Assembly (NCBI GenBank): GCA_938083195.1
Contig: CALKCK010000009.1
Coordinates: 1-64,000, forward strand
DNA length: 64,000 nt
Direction of reading: 5' to 3'
DNA from: an uncultured Pirellulaceae bacterium
GTDB taxonomy: Bacteria; Planctomycetota; Planctomycetia; Pirellulales; Pirellulaceae
In this document: positions 8,322 through 15,895 of the stretch, piece after piece
Layout: each line of letters starts with the position of its first letter
Numbering within the stretch: position 1 is the stretch's first letter
Translations under genes and position numbers: made by a program
The notes under the pieces: model-generated
Told to the model about the DNA's origin: nothing
Seen by the model: the letters and a program-made list of their open reading frames with translations, nothing else
Databases searched by the model: none

Positions 8322-9179
8322 ATGGCAATCAGAAAATACAAACCAACCTCCGCTGGACGGCGTGACGCAAGCGTTAGTGACTTTAAAGAGCTAACCAAGA
8401 ACGCCAAACCAGAGAAAAGCCTGCTACGCCCAGTCGTGAAGACTGCTGGTCGTAATAACCAGGGGATCATTACCGCTCGGCATCGAGGCGGAGGCCACAA
8501 GCGTCGTTACCGAATCATCGACTTTAAGCGTGACAAAGATGGCGTAAAGGGTGTCGTTAATTCGATTCAGTACGACCCTAATCGCAGTGCTTACATCGCG
8601 TTGATTTACTACGTCGACGGCGAAAAGCGATACATTATTGCCCCCGAGGGGCTTGAGGTCGGCAACGTCGTCCTGAGCGGTGCGGATTCACCTCCAACCG
8701 TTGGAAATTGCCTGCCACTAAAAAACATTCCCCTGGCAACGTCGATTCACAATATCGAAATGCGACCCGGTCAGGGCGGCATTCTTTGTCGCAGTGCTGG
8801 CGTGGGAGCTACTTTGATGGCTCGCGAAGCAAAGTGGGCACAGATCTCATTACCAAGTGGCGAAATTCGTCGAGTTCCGGCAACGTGTCGAGCTACGATC
8901 GGAAAAGTTGGTCACTCTGAGCACGGTTCAGTTGTTCTCGGAAAAGCCGGCCGTTCACGCTGGCTTGGACGTCGACCGCACGTTCGCGGTACCGCAATGA
9001 ACCCAGTTGATCACCCTCACGGTGGTGGTGAAGGACGCACAAAAGGTGGCCGTCACCCAGTAAGTCCATCGGGCGTACCCGCCAAAGGTGGACGGACGCG
9101 TCAGAAGGCAAAAGCATCGAATGCTTCTATCGTCCGGCGGCGTAAGTCGAGGCGTTACGGTCAGTTGAAAGTTAAATAG
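8322..9179 (+). CDS. rplB: 50S ribosomal protein L2 (uL2)
   Basis: This 285-aa protein is uL2, required for subunit joining and peptidyl transferase assembly. The conserved RNA-binding and C-terminal regions are present: [19 protein letters not shown] near the N-terminus, [22 protein letters not shown], and [18 protein letters not shown], which includes the functionally important histidine. Length matches the family. The 95-nt spacer from rplW contains dyads, and a 72-nt spacer precedes rpsS. Confidence 0.97.
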   Translation: MAIRKYKPTSAGRRDASVSDFKELTKNAKPEKSLLRPVVKTAGRNNQGIITARHRGGGHKRRYRIIDFKRDKDGVKGVVNSIQYDPNRSAYIALIYYVDGEKRYIIAPEGLEVGNVVLSGADSPPTVGNCLPLKNIPLATSIHNIEMRPGQGGILCRSAGVGATLMAREAKWAQISLPSGEIRRVPATCRATIGKVGHSEHGSVVLGKAGRSRWLGRRPHVRGTAMNPVDHPHGGGEGRTKGGRHPVSPSGVPAKGGRTRQKAKASNASIVRRRKSRRYGQLKVK

Positions 9180-9251
9180 AAATCGCGTTTAGGCACACCG
9201 GTCAAACGAATAAAATGAATTCGGCCGCTAACCACAAGAACACAAAACATT

Positions 9252-9521
9252 ATGAGTAGATCACAGAAAAAAGGCCCTTTCGTTGACGAAAAGGTTTACC
9301 GAAAAGTTCAAAAGGCGGAAGCCGCTGGCTCAAAAGAACCCATCAAGACATGGGCCCGAGCTTGCACTGTAATTCCGGAATTTATCGGATACACTTTTCT
9401 GATCCACGACGGGCGAAAGCATGTCAAGGTTTTGATGACCGAAGACATGGTTGGACACAAATTCGGTGAGTTCGCTCCTTCGCGAACATTTAAGGGGCAC
9501 GGTGGCGGCAAGAAACGCTAG
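9252..9521 (+). CDS. rpsS: 30S ribosomal protein S19 (uS19)
   Basis: This 89-aa protein is uS19, part of the 30S head contacting S13 and the inter-subunit bridge. [43 protein letters not shown] and the C-terminal [18 protein letters not shown] are characteristic. Standard length with an ATG start. A hairpin begins at its stop codon. Confidence 0.97.
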   Translation: MSRSQKKGPFVDEKVYRKVQKAEAAGSKEPIKTWARACTVIPEFIGYTFLIHDGRKHVKVLMTEDMVGHKFGEFAPSRTFKGHGGGKKR

Positions 9522-9536
9522 TCGCCAATTGCGACT
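9520..9536 (+). other. Hairpin over the rpsS stop codon
   Basis: AGTCGC (9520-9525) pairs with GCGACT (9531-9536) around CAATT. The TAG stop overlaps the 5' arm, and outer AACG/CGTT could extend the stem with a bulge. There is no U-tract. Confidence 0.4.
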
Positions 9537-9593
9537 CGTTAGCAGCGGCCGGCTTTAAATTAAAACAAGCACGATTTAGACGCAGACATAAAA

Positions 9594-9941
9594 ATGGCAT
9601 TTCAATCACAACATCGTTACGCACGAATTAGCGCACGAAAAGTTCGACCTCTGGCCGATTTGGTTCGTGGGAAATTCGTGGACGAAGCTTTGGACATTCT
9701 TAAGTACCAGCCTCAACGTGGAGCTCGAATGCTTGAGAAGGTTATCAAGAGTGCTTTAGCGAATGCTCAGGATCCAAGTCAGAACCCTGGGCAGATCGTC
9801 GAAGAGCACAATCTGTTTATCTCCGAGGTATGTATCGACGGAGGGCCGATGTTCAAGCGAATGCGACCGCGTGCTCGAGGTATGTCGTTCATGATTAAAA
9901 AGCGGATGTCACACATTCGTGTTGGCATCGACGAAGTATAA
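9594..9941 (+). CDS. rplV: 50S ribosomal protein L22 (uL22)
   Basis: This 115-aa protein is uL22, whose beta-hairpin forms part of the exit-tunnel constriction and is a macrolide resistance site. HRYARISARKVRPLADLVRGKFVDEALDIL matches the N-terminal domain, and the C-terminal loop is GGPMFKRMRPRARGMSFMIKKRMSHI. Standard size. A 38-nt spacer leads to rpsC. Confidence 0.96.
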   Translation: MAFQSQHRYARISARKVRPLADLVRGKFVDEALDILKYQPQRGARMLEKVIKSALANAQDPSQNPGQIVEEHNLFISEVCIDGGPMFKRMRPRARGMSFMIKKRMSHIRVGIDEV

Positions 9942-9979
9942 AAACAAAACAATAACAACTGTCGTTTAGTGAGTCACTG

Positions 9980-10687
9980 ATGGGTCAAAAAGTAAATCCA
10001 ATCGCGTTTCGAACCGGGGTCATGGAAGGCTGGAAAAGCCGATGGTATGCTCCCAAAGCCGAATTTGCGACGCTCTTGGTAGAAGACAAAAAGATTCGCG
10101 ATTTTGTGCAAAAGCACCCAACGCAGAATTACAAAGCAGCAGGAATCGATCGAGTTGAGATTGAGCGAACACGAGATGAAGTGAAAGTCACTTTGTTTGT
10201 CGCTCGTCCTGGTTTGATCATCGGTAAAAAGGGGCAGGAAGTAGAACGGCTTCAGAATGAAATGCAAAACCTAATTGGTCGTCGCATTAATTTGAAAGTC
10301 GAAGAGATTGGTCGCCCCGACTTACAAGCTCAGCTTGTAGCCGAAAAGATTTCAGAACAATTACAACGTCGAGCCAGTTTCCGCCGAACGATGAAGCGGG
10401 CTGCAGAAGAGTCAATGGATGCGGGTGCCAAAGGCATCAAGGTTCAGTTGGCCGGGCGTTTAGGTGGTGCAGAGATGGCCCGCCGAGAGAAACACATTAG
10501 CGGTTCGATTCCTTTGAGTACAATTCGCGCTAAAATCAGTTATGGTTTCAGCGAAGCGTTGACTGCTCAAGGGCACATCGGAGTTCAAGTTTGGATTAAC
10601 CAAGGTAATTACGGAGACGAAGTCGATGGCTCAGATGCCAAAACGGGTCAAGCATCGAAAGGTCCAAAGAGGTCATATAAAAGGTAA
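9980..10687 (+). CDS. rpsC: 30S ribosomal protein S3 (uS3)
   Basis: This 235-aa protein is uS3, a 30S head protein that with S4 and S5 forms the mRNA entry helicase. It starts GQKVNPIAFRTGV; the KH domain motif is RPGLIIGKKGQEVERL, and the C-terminal domain shows RRAEE-like residues and the GAKGIKVQLAGRLGGAEMAR motif. Its last 21 codons (SDAKTGQASKGPKRSYKR at the end) overlap the start of rplP in another frame by 62 nt. The extreme tail is variable in the family and probably flexible. Confidence 0.96.
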   Translation: MGQKVNPIAFRTGVMEGWKSRWYAPKAEFATLLVEDKKIRDFVQKHPTQNYKAAGIDRVEIERTRDEVKVTLFVARPGLIIGKKGQEVERLQNEMQNLIGRRINLKVEEIGRPDLQAQLVAEKISEQLQRRASFRRTMKRAAEESMDAGAKGIKVQLAGRLGGAEMARREKHISGSIPLSTIRAKISYGFSEALTAQGHIGVQVWINQGNYGDEVDGSDAKTGQASKGPKRSYKR

Positions 10688-11042
10688 CGCTACTCGAGGG
10701 AATACCGTTATCTTTGGTGACTACGGTCTCCAGTCGCTTGATCCAGGCTGGCTGAAGGCACAGACTATCGAAGCGGGTCGTATCGCGGCCCAACAATATA
10801 TTCGCGGAATTGGAAAACTATACATTCGTGTGTTCCCACACCGGTCGATTACGTCGACTCCGTTGGAAACCAGGATGGGTAAGGGTAAGGGTGAGCCTGA
10901 GTATTGGGTCGCCACAATTAAGCCCGGAACCGTTTTGTACGAATTAAGTGGTGTAACCGAACAGCAGGCAAAAATTTGCTTCGCTCGTTTGGCACACAAA
11001 ATGCCATTCCGCGTACGGATGGTAAAACGCCGACCGATCTAA
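10626..11042 (+). CDS. rplP: 50S ribosomal protein L16 (uL16)
   Basis: This 138-aa protein is uL16, which organises the A-site region of the 50S subunit. MPKRVKHRKVQRGHIKG and the later VFPHRSITSTPLETRMGKGKGEPEYWVA are diagnostic. There are two possible ATGs, at 10626 and 10635; the second gives the canonical MPKRVK start. Either way the start lies inside rpsC (overlap 62 or 53 nt) in a different frame. An 8-bp hairpin spans the stop codon. Confidence 0.95.
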   Translation: MAQMPKRVKHRKVQRGHIKGNATRGNTVIFGDYGLQSLDPGWLKAQTIEAGRIAAQQYIRGIGKLYIRVFPHRSITSTPLETRMGKGKGEPEYWVATIKPGTVLYELSGVTEQQAKICFARLAHKMPFRVRMVKRRPI

Positions 11043-11071
11043 CCATCGGTCGACGCGGGCCGTGCGATGGT
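11031..11071 (+). other. Mutually exclusive hairpins at the rplP stop
   Basis: CGACCGAT (11031-11038) pairs with ATCGGTCG (11045-11052) around CTAACC, so the stem spans the TAA stop (11040-11042). The overlapping arm ACCATCG (11042-11048) can instead pair with CGATGGT (11065-11071). Both cannot form at once. A translating ribosome would block the first (inference). Confidence 0.45.
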
Positions 11072-11140
11072 GCACGTCTCGGAACGGAAGACAGTAGAAG
11101 AACAACAACTACGTAAAGCGAACTGAAGAGCGAACTGATC

Positions 11141-11365
11141 ATGGCGACCCTATCAGAACTACGGGAAATGAGTAACGAGCAAATGGCAGCCGTCCTCAAA
11201 GAGGCGTGCAAAGATTTGTTTCAGTTGCGAATTAAGGCACAAACCGATCGCTTGGATGTTCCATCGGAACTGAAACGGAATCGCAAACTGGTTGCTCAGA
11301 TCAAAACGATCCAGAGACAACGAGAGATCGAAGCAGCCAAGGCCGCTTCAACTAGCGAAGCCTAG
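11141..11365 (+). CDS. rpmC: 50S ribosomal protein L29 (uL29)
   Basis: This 74-aa two-helix protein is uL29, beside L23 at the exit tunnel. LSELREMSNEQMAAVLKEACKDLFQLRIK and the later L...RRIKTIQRQRE pattern fit the family. It has a short Ala/Ser C-terminal tail. It is preceded by a 98-nt spacer that contains the rplP hairpins. Confidence 0.93.
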   Translation: MATLSELREMSNEQMAAVLKEACKDLFQLRIKAQTDRLDVPSELKRNRKLVAQIKTIQRQREIEAAKAASTSEA

Positions 11366-11427
11366 TCCGTTGACGAACTGAATGCGAAAACGAAATCATT
11401 TAGAGTAAGAAGAAACTGGAATAACAA

Positions 11428-11775
11428 ATGCCGAAACGAATTTTAACCGGTCGCGTCAAAAGCGACAAAATGGACAAGACGCGAGTCGTTCAGATTGCGC
11501 GCCTGGTTCGGCACCCCAAATACGGCAAGATCTATCGCGATCGTACAACTTGTTACGTTCACGATGAGAACAATGAGTCCAAAGAAGGCGATACGGTTCA
11601 GATCATTGAATCGGCGCCACTCTCTAAAAAGAAGCGTTGGGCTTTGGTAAGCGTAATTGAGAAGAGCAACGAAGTTGACGTCACAGCTATGAAGGCTGCC
11701 CGTAAACTGAAAGAAGCAGCTGGAGACGGTAGTGCTGATGCCTCTGAGAACACAGCGGAAACAGCAGCCGAGTAA
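11428..11775 (+). CDS. rpsQ: 30S ribosomal protein S17 (uS17), C-terminally extended
   Basis: This 115-aa protein is uS17, an OB-fold early-assembly protein of the 30S body. PKRILTGRVKSDKMDKTRVVQIARLVRHPKYGK and the EGDTVQIIESAPLSKKKRW motif are diagnostic. It is about 30 residues longer than the common 80-90 aa. The extra part is an Ala/Glu/Asp-rich tail (EAAGDGSADASENTAETAAE), probably disordered. A weak dyad, AGCCG/CGGCT at 11766-11783, surrounds the stop. Confidence 0.95.
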   Translation: MPKRILTGRVKSDKMDKTRVVQIARLVRHPKYGKIYRDRTTCYVHDENNESKEGDTVQIIESAPLSKKKRWALVSVIEKSNEVDVTAMKAARKLKEAAGDGSADASENTAETAAE

Positions 11776-11833
11776 AACCGGCTCACGATGCGAACAACGA
11801 TAGATACAAATCACCTTTACACATTGACGAATC

Positions 11834-12202
11834 ATGATTCAAGCAGAAACTAGACTTGCGGTCGCTGATAACACAGGTGCACGAGAGATTATGTGCATCA
11901 AAGTTCTCGGAGGTTCGCGTCGCCGAACCGCCGGACTCGGTGACGTAATCGTTTGCAGTGTCAAGAGTGTTATTCCTGGTAGCGATATCAAGAAAAAGGC
12001 AATCGTTCGTGCGGTCATCGTTCGGTGCAAAAAGGGGACTCGTCGGGAAGACGGCAGCTACATCAAGTTTGACAGTAATGCTGCAGTGATCATCGACAAA
12101 GATAAGAACCCACGTGGAACGCGTATTTTCGGTGCGGTTGCCCGAGAACTTCGCGACAAGAATTACATGAAGATCGTCAGCCTGGCTAATGAAGTTATCT
12201 AA
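11834..12202 (+). CDS. rplN: 50S ribosomal protein L14 (uL14)
   Basis: This 122-aa protein is uL14, at the subunit interface and the binding site of silencing factor Rsf[28 protein letters not shown] and [23 protein letters not shown] are diagnostic and full length. In most bacteria rplX follows; here rplE comes after 79 nt with no room for L24. Confidence 0.97.
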   Translation: MIQAETRLAVADNTGAREIMCIKVLGGSRRRTAGLGDVIVCSVKSVIPGSDIKKKAIVRAVIVRCKKGTRREDGSYIKFDSNAAVIIDKDKNPRGTRIFGAVARELRDKNYMKIVSLANEVI

Positions 12203-12281
12203 TTAGGCCAACGAGAAAATAGAGACAAACAAACGAATAGCGGTTGGAATTATCAACGGCTCACCAGAAAAAGCAAAAATC

Positions 12282-12836
12282 ATGGCTCGACTAAGAGAAC
12301 AATACAAAGAAACTATTCTTCCTGAATTGAAGACTAAATTCGGAAGAGCGAACGCACTTTCGTTGCCACGAATGGAAAAAATCGTGATCAACATGGGTGT
12401 CGGTTCAGCAACACAAGACAAAAAAGAACTCGCCGATGCAAACGCGGCCATGACGTTAATCGCTGGCCAAAAACCAGTGATCACAAAGGCTCGAAAGTCG
12501 ATTGCTAATTTTCGCCTCCGCGAAGGTCAAGCGATCGGTTGTAAAGTCACGTTGCGTGGAGACCGAATGTTCGAATTCATGGATCGCCTATTGTCATTGG
12601 CGCTGCCTCGAGTTCGTGACTTTCGAGGAATTAGTGAGAAGGCGTTTGATGGCCGTGGCAACTACAGCCTGGGCTTGAATGAGTACGGAGTTTTTCCAGA
12701 ATTGAACCCGGATAAATTTACCCGGAAACAAGGGATGAACATTGTATTTGTGACGTCGACCCAAAGCGACGAAGAAGGACGTGAGTTGCTTCGGATGTTT
12801 GGAATGCCGTTTAAGGATTCCAGCAAAAAAGACTAG
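12282..12836 (+). CDS. rplE: 50S ribosomal protein L5 (uL5)
   Basis: This 184-aa protein is uL5, part of the 5S rRNA complex in the central protuberance. KIVINMGVG, AGQKPVITKARKSIANFRLREG and NYSLGLNEYGVFPEL are conserved. It follows rplN directly because rplX is missing from this position. The 106-nt spacer to rpsN contains a GAACCC/GGGTTC dyad at 12854-12870. Confidence 0.96.
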   Translation: MARLREQYKETILPELKTKFGRANALSLPRMEKIVINMGVGSATQDKKELADANAAMTLIAGQKPVITKARKSIANFRLREGQAIGCKVTLRGDRMFEFMDRLLSLALPRVRDFRGISEKAFDGRGNYSLGLNEYGVFPELNPDKFTRKQGMNIVFVTSTQSDEEGRELLRMFGMPFKDSSKKD

Positions 12837-12942
12837 ATACGACGATAGATTTAGAACCCGCGTTGGGTTCGATAAGAATAGGTGATCGAGTCAAAAGACT
12901 CAATCAAACGTACTTAAACAGAATTTTTTACAGGCTTTTGTT

Positions 12943-13125
12943 GTGGCAAGAAAATCGAAGATCGCTAAAGCGTCTCGACCGAAGTACCCGGTTCGCCGTG
13001 AGCGACGGTGTAAATTGTGTGGCCGCCCCCGAGCGGTTTATCGCAAATTTGGCGTGTGTCGAATCTGCTTTCGCAACCTTGCTGATCAGGGAGTTATCCC
13101 AGGTCTTCGCAAGGCAAGTTGGTAA
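12943..13125 (+). CDS. rpsN: 30S ribosomal protein S14, zinc-binding form (uS14)
   Basis: This 60-aa protein is the short zinc-ribbon form of uS14, with cysteines at 23, 26, 39 and 42 (CKLC and CRIC). It helps assemble the 30S head. The C-terminus [15 protein letters not shown] is typical. The GTG start is preceded by CAGG at 8-11 nt. Being the C+ form, its use would depend on zinc supply. Confidence 0.95.
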   Translation: MARKSKIAKASRPKYPVRRERRCKLCGRPRAVYRKFGVCRICFRNLADQGVIPGLRKASW

Positions 13126-13151
13126 AGGCAAGTTAAGGGAAACAAGCGACT

Positions 13152-13547
13152 ATGATGACTGACCCAATTGCCGACATGCTTACTCGCATCCGCAACGCGG
13201 TGAGCGTGGAACGGCCCAACGTGGAAATGCCAATTTCCAAGGTCAAAAGTGGTGTGGCAGAAGTGCTCAAACGAGAGGGCTTCATATGGGACTGGAAAGC
13301 CGAAGAAGGCGAACCAGTTGGCCAACTACAGATTGATTTAAAATATGGACCAAGCGGCGAAAAAGTAATTCGCCACGTAAAACGTGTCAGTAAACCCGGT
13401 TGCCGGGTCTACTCCAGTGCACGCGATTTGCGACCGGTCTTGAATGGCTTAGGTATTTCGATCCTCAGCACCAGCAAAGGTGTGATGAGTGACCGAGAAG
13501 CCCGCCAGCAAAAAGTGGGTGGCGAAGTGTTGTGTGAAGTCTGGTAA
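13152..13547 (+). CDS. rpsH: 30S ribosomal protein S8 (uS8)
   Basis: This 131-aa protein is uS8, a central-domain 16S rRNA binder and in E. coli the repressor of the spc operon. MTDPIADMLTRIRNAVSV and the C-terminal LNGLGISILSTSKGVMSDREAR..KVGGEVLCEVW are diagnostic. There are two adjacent ATG codons; either may initiate. It is followed by a structured 123-nt spacer. Confidence 0.96.
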   Translation: MMTDPIADMLTRIRNAVSVERPNVEMPISKVKSGVAEVLKREGFIWDWKAEEGEPVGQLQIDLKYGPSGEKVIRHVKRVSKPGCRVYSSARDLRPVLNGLGISILSTSKGVMSDREARQQKVGGEVLCEVW

Positions 13548-13561
13548 GAGGTTCGCCTGAC

Positions 13562-13640
13562 CAGAAATGAGTCAGCCGAATTCAAACGGGGAAACCCGTC
13601 CGAATCTGGCCCAGAACTCGCTGATGATTCGGCGGTTCTG
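13562..13640 (+). promoter_or_regulatory. Structured RNA element between rpsH and rplF
   Basis: ACGGG-GAAA-CCCGT (13586-13599) is a hairpin with a GNRA tetraloop. It is flanked by ATTC/GAAT. GCCGAAT (13575-13581) can also pair with ATTCGGC (13627-13633), and CAGAA (13562-13566 region) with TTCTG (13636-13640 region). This makes a layered or switchable structure in a spacer that is usually short. A cis-regulatory role is inference. Confidence 0.45.
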
Positions 13641-13670
13641 ATACAAAAAACAAATTGTTGGAAAAGATCC

Positions 13671-14207
13671 ATGTCAAGAATTGGCAATAAACCTATCTCA
13701 ATCGTCGACGGTGTTACCGTCAGCGTGACCGATGGAAACATTGATATTGAAGGCCCCAAAGGCAAATTGAGCTACCGGCATCGACCGGAAGTTTCAGTTG
13801 TCGTGGAAGAAGGCATCGTGAAAGTTTCGCGTGGGCGAAACGATAAAAATTCACGAGCGTTTCACGGACTTACCCGGGCTTTATTGCAAAACATGATTCT
13901 CGGCGTCAAAGACGGCTACGAGAAAAAACTTGAGCTACAAGGCGTTGGTTACGTTTGCCAGATCGCTGGCAAACAACTGAAACTACGCGTTGGCCTAGCC
14001 AATGAGCTCGTTAAGGACATCCCCGATGGCCTCGACGTCACCTGTCCTGATCAGACACACGTGGATGTTAAGGGTTGTGATAAACAAAAAGTCGGCCAAT
14101 TCGCCGCAGAGGTTCGCTCACTGCGAAAACCTGAGCCCTACAAAGGGAAAGGGATTCGATACGTTGGCGAACATGTGAAACTTAAAGCGGGTAAATCAGC
14201 CCAGTAA
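13671..14207 (+). CDS. rplF: 50S ribosomal protein L6 (uL6)
   Basis: This 178-aa protein is uL6, at the base of the L7/L12 stalk. [11 protein letters not shown] opens the first domain. The second domain ends with the family signature [22 protein letters not shown]. Standard length. It starts after the structured spacer and is followed at 10 nt by a perfect 7-bp hairpin. Confidence 0.96.
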   Translation: MSRIGNKPISIVDGVTVSVTDGNIDIEGPKGKLSYRHRPEVSVVVEEGIVKVSRGRNDKNSRAFHGLTRALLQNMILGVKDGYEKKLELQGVGYVCQIAGKQLKLRVGLANELVKDIPDGLDVTCPDQTHVDVKGCDKQKVGQFAAEVRSLRKPEPYKGKGIRYVGEHVKLKAGKSAQ

Positions 14208-14216
14208 CCGAGGATT

Positions 14217-14235
14217 CCGGTAAATGGATTACCGG
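14217..14235 (+). other. Hairpin between rplF and rplR
   Basis: CCGGTAA (14217-14223) pairs with TTACCGG (14229-14235) around ATGGA, 10 nt after the rplF stop. There is no U-tract. Confidence 0.4.
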
Positions 14236-14287
14236 GTGGGTTTGGGCGGTTTTTCGGTTGGAAATAAAATTAAAGCGAGATAGTTCG

Positions 14288-14656
14288 GTGAGAAAACAAA
14301 AACTAGTTAACAAGCAGCGTTGGCGTCGCACAAATCGTGTGCGCAAGAAACTGCGTGGTGATGCCACTTGCCCTCGGTTGAGTGTCCGCCGCAGTAACAA
14401 ACACCTGTATTGTCAACTGATTGACGACGATGCCGGAAAGACACTCGCTTCAGCAAGTACACGAGATAAAACCCTCGCCGAACAAATTGGTTATGGCGGA
14501 AACTGCGAAGCTGCAAAGATTATCGGTGCAGCAATCGCCGAACGAGCCATCGCAGCCGGAGTTACAGAAGCCTGTTTCGACCGCGGACCTTACAAGTTTC
14601 ACGGCCGTGTAGCAGAACTCGCCAACGCAGCACGCGAAGGTGGATTGAAGTTTTAG
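14288..14656 (+). CDS. rplR: 50S ribosomal protein L18 (uL18)
   Basis: This 122-aa protein is uL18, which carries 5S rRNA into the 50S subunit with L5. [42 protein letters not shown] is the family pattern, and the end [26 protein letters not shown] is diagnostic. The ORF track starts at a TTG at 14258; I prefer the in-frame GTG at 14288, which gives [10 protein letters not shown] directly before the conserved part. GCGAGATAG upstream is the likely binding site. Confidence 0.92.
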   Translation: MRKQKLVNKQRWRRTNRVRKKLRGDATCPRLSVRRSNKHLYCQLIDDDAGKTLASASTRDKTLAEQIGYGGNCEAAKIIGAAIAERAIAAGVTEACFDRGPYKFHGRVAELANAAREGGLKF

Positions 14657-14669
14657 TGAGTTAAATAAC

Positions 14670-14699
14670 GGAGCAGCCACCGGACATTTGGTCTGCTCC
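14670..14699 (+). other. Hairpin between rplR and rpsE
   Basis: GGAGCAG (14670-14676) pairs with CTGCTCC (14693-14699), with an inner CCA/TGG possible. It lies 14 nt after the rplR stop within a 154-nt spacer. No U-tract follows, so an mRNA stability or processing role is more likely than termination (inference). Confidence 0.4.
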
Positions 14700-14810
14700 C
14701 GCTGGTTTAAAACAGCATGTTGCGGGTAGAATTTAAACAAGAAATCAAATACGAACTGTTAGAATGAGTCTCGCTTAGGCAGATTCATTATGAAAACATC
14801 GAGGTAGAAA

Positions 14811-15323
14811 GTGGCTAAAGGCAACCGAAAAGACAACCGGAAAGATCAGGACAAGCCTAGCTCCGGTTTGATCGAGAGAACGGTAAAAATCAAACGCTGT
14901 GCTGCCGTAGTCAAAGGTGGTCGCCGATTCAGTTTTGCGGCCATGGTTGTCTGTGGCGATGGCAAAGGCAAAGTTGGCTGGGGCTACGGCAAAGCTAACG
15001 AAGTTCAGCCAAGCGTTGAAAAAGCAAACAAGCAAGCTTCGAGATCACTGGTTACTGTCAACATGATCGATGGATCAATTCCACACCGGATTGACGGTCG
15101 TTTTGGAGCCGCTCGCGTTGTGCTCCTACCAGCCGGTCCTGGTACCGGTATTATCGCCGGCTCAGCGGTTCGCGCCGTTTGCGAAGCTGCCGGTGTAAAG
15201 AACATTTTGACCAAGAGCTTCGGGAGCAACAATCCAGTGACGCTTGTCAAAGCCACGATTGAAGCTCTTCAACATGCACGAACAAAGGACGACGTAGAGC
15301 GTCTGCGAGGAGTCCAACTGTGA
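14811..15323 (+). CDS. rpsE: 30S ribosomal protein S5 (uS5)
   Basis: This 170-aa protein is uS5, part of the mRNA entry channel and decoding accuracy centre. [41 protein letters not shown] is the N-terminal domain; [31 protein letters not shown] is the C-terminal domain. The GTG start follows GAGGTAG. It overlaps rplO by 4 nt (GTGA), with no rpmD between them. Confidence 0.96.
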   Translation: MAKGNRKDNRKDQDKPSSGLIERTVKIKRCAAVVKGGRRFSFAAMVVCGDGKGKVGWGYGKANEVQPSVEKANKQASRSLVTVNMIDGSIPHRIDGRFGAARVVLLPAGPGTGIIAGSAVRAVCEAAGVKNILTKSFGSNNPVTLVKATIEALQHARTKDDVERLRGVQL

Positions 15324-15814
15324 ATATAAACGACGTACACGAAGGCATTCAAAAGTTCAAAAAGCGCAAGAGGATTGGCCGGGGTACCGGTTCTGGTCTT
15401 GGAAAAACTTCCGGGCGTGGCCACAAAGGTCAACGATCTCGCGCTGGACACTCGCAACACCCAACCTTTCAAGGTGGTGCGATGCCAATGATTCGACGAA
15501 TTCCAAAGCGCGGATTTAACAACAAGTGGGCAGTCGAAGTTGGTGAAGTCAACATCGGAGAGTTGGAATCCAATTTCTCCGCTGGTGAAGAAGTCACTCC
15601 AGATAGCCTCCGCGAAAAAGACCTTGTCAATTACCGCTACGAAGAGCTAAAAGTCTTGGGCAAGGGCGAGATCACGAAGAAATTAACCGTACATGCCCAT
15701 CGATTTAGTGCCTCGGCCAAAGAAAAAATCGAAAAAGCCGGTGGAACTGCGGTTGAGCTTCCAAAAAAGAAGGCTGTCGTTAAGAATAAAATGAGATCTG
15801 CCACGAATAAGTGA
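15320..15814 (+). CDS. rplO: 50S ribosomal protein L15 (uL15)
   Basis: This 164-aa protein is uL15, a late-assembly 50S protein. [27 protein letters not shown] and [17 protein letters not shown] are diagnostic. The GTG start overlaps the rpsE stop (GTGA) and is served by GAGGAG inside rpsE. L30 is absent at this junction. The Lys-rich C-terminal tail is slightly extended. Confidence 0.96.
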   Translation: MNINDVHEGIQKFKKRKRIGRGTGSGLGKTSGRGHKGQRSRAGHSQHPTFQGGAMPMIRRIPKRGFNNKWAVEVGEVNIGELESNFSAGEEVTPDSLREKDLVNYRYEELKVLGKGEITKKLTVHAHRFSASAKEKIEKAGGTAVELPKKKAVVKNKMRSATNK

Positions 15815-15895
15815 TTCGGAGCAACCCGATCGTTGGTTGCTTTGGCAAATTCGCCGTCGGGCAAACTGTAGAAGGATCGTCAGGAACACGAAACT

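Noticed and set aside
12203-12281. A short L24 hidden in the rplN-rplE gap
   Set aside because: The gap is 79 nt and has no KOW-like text in any frame.
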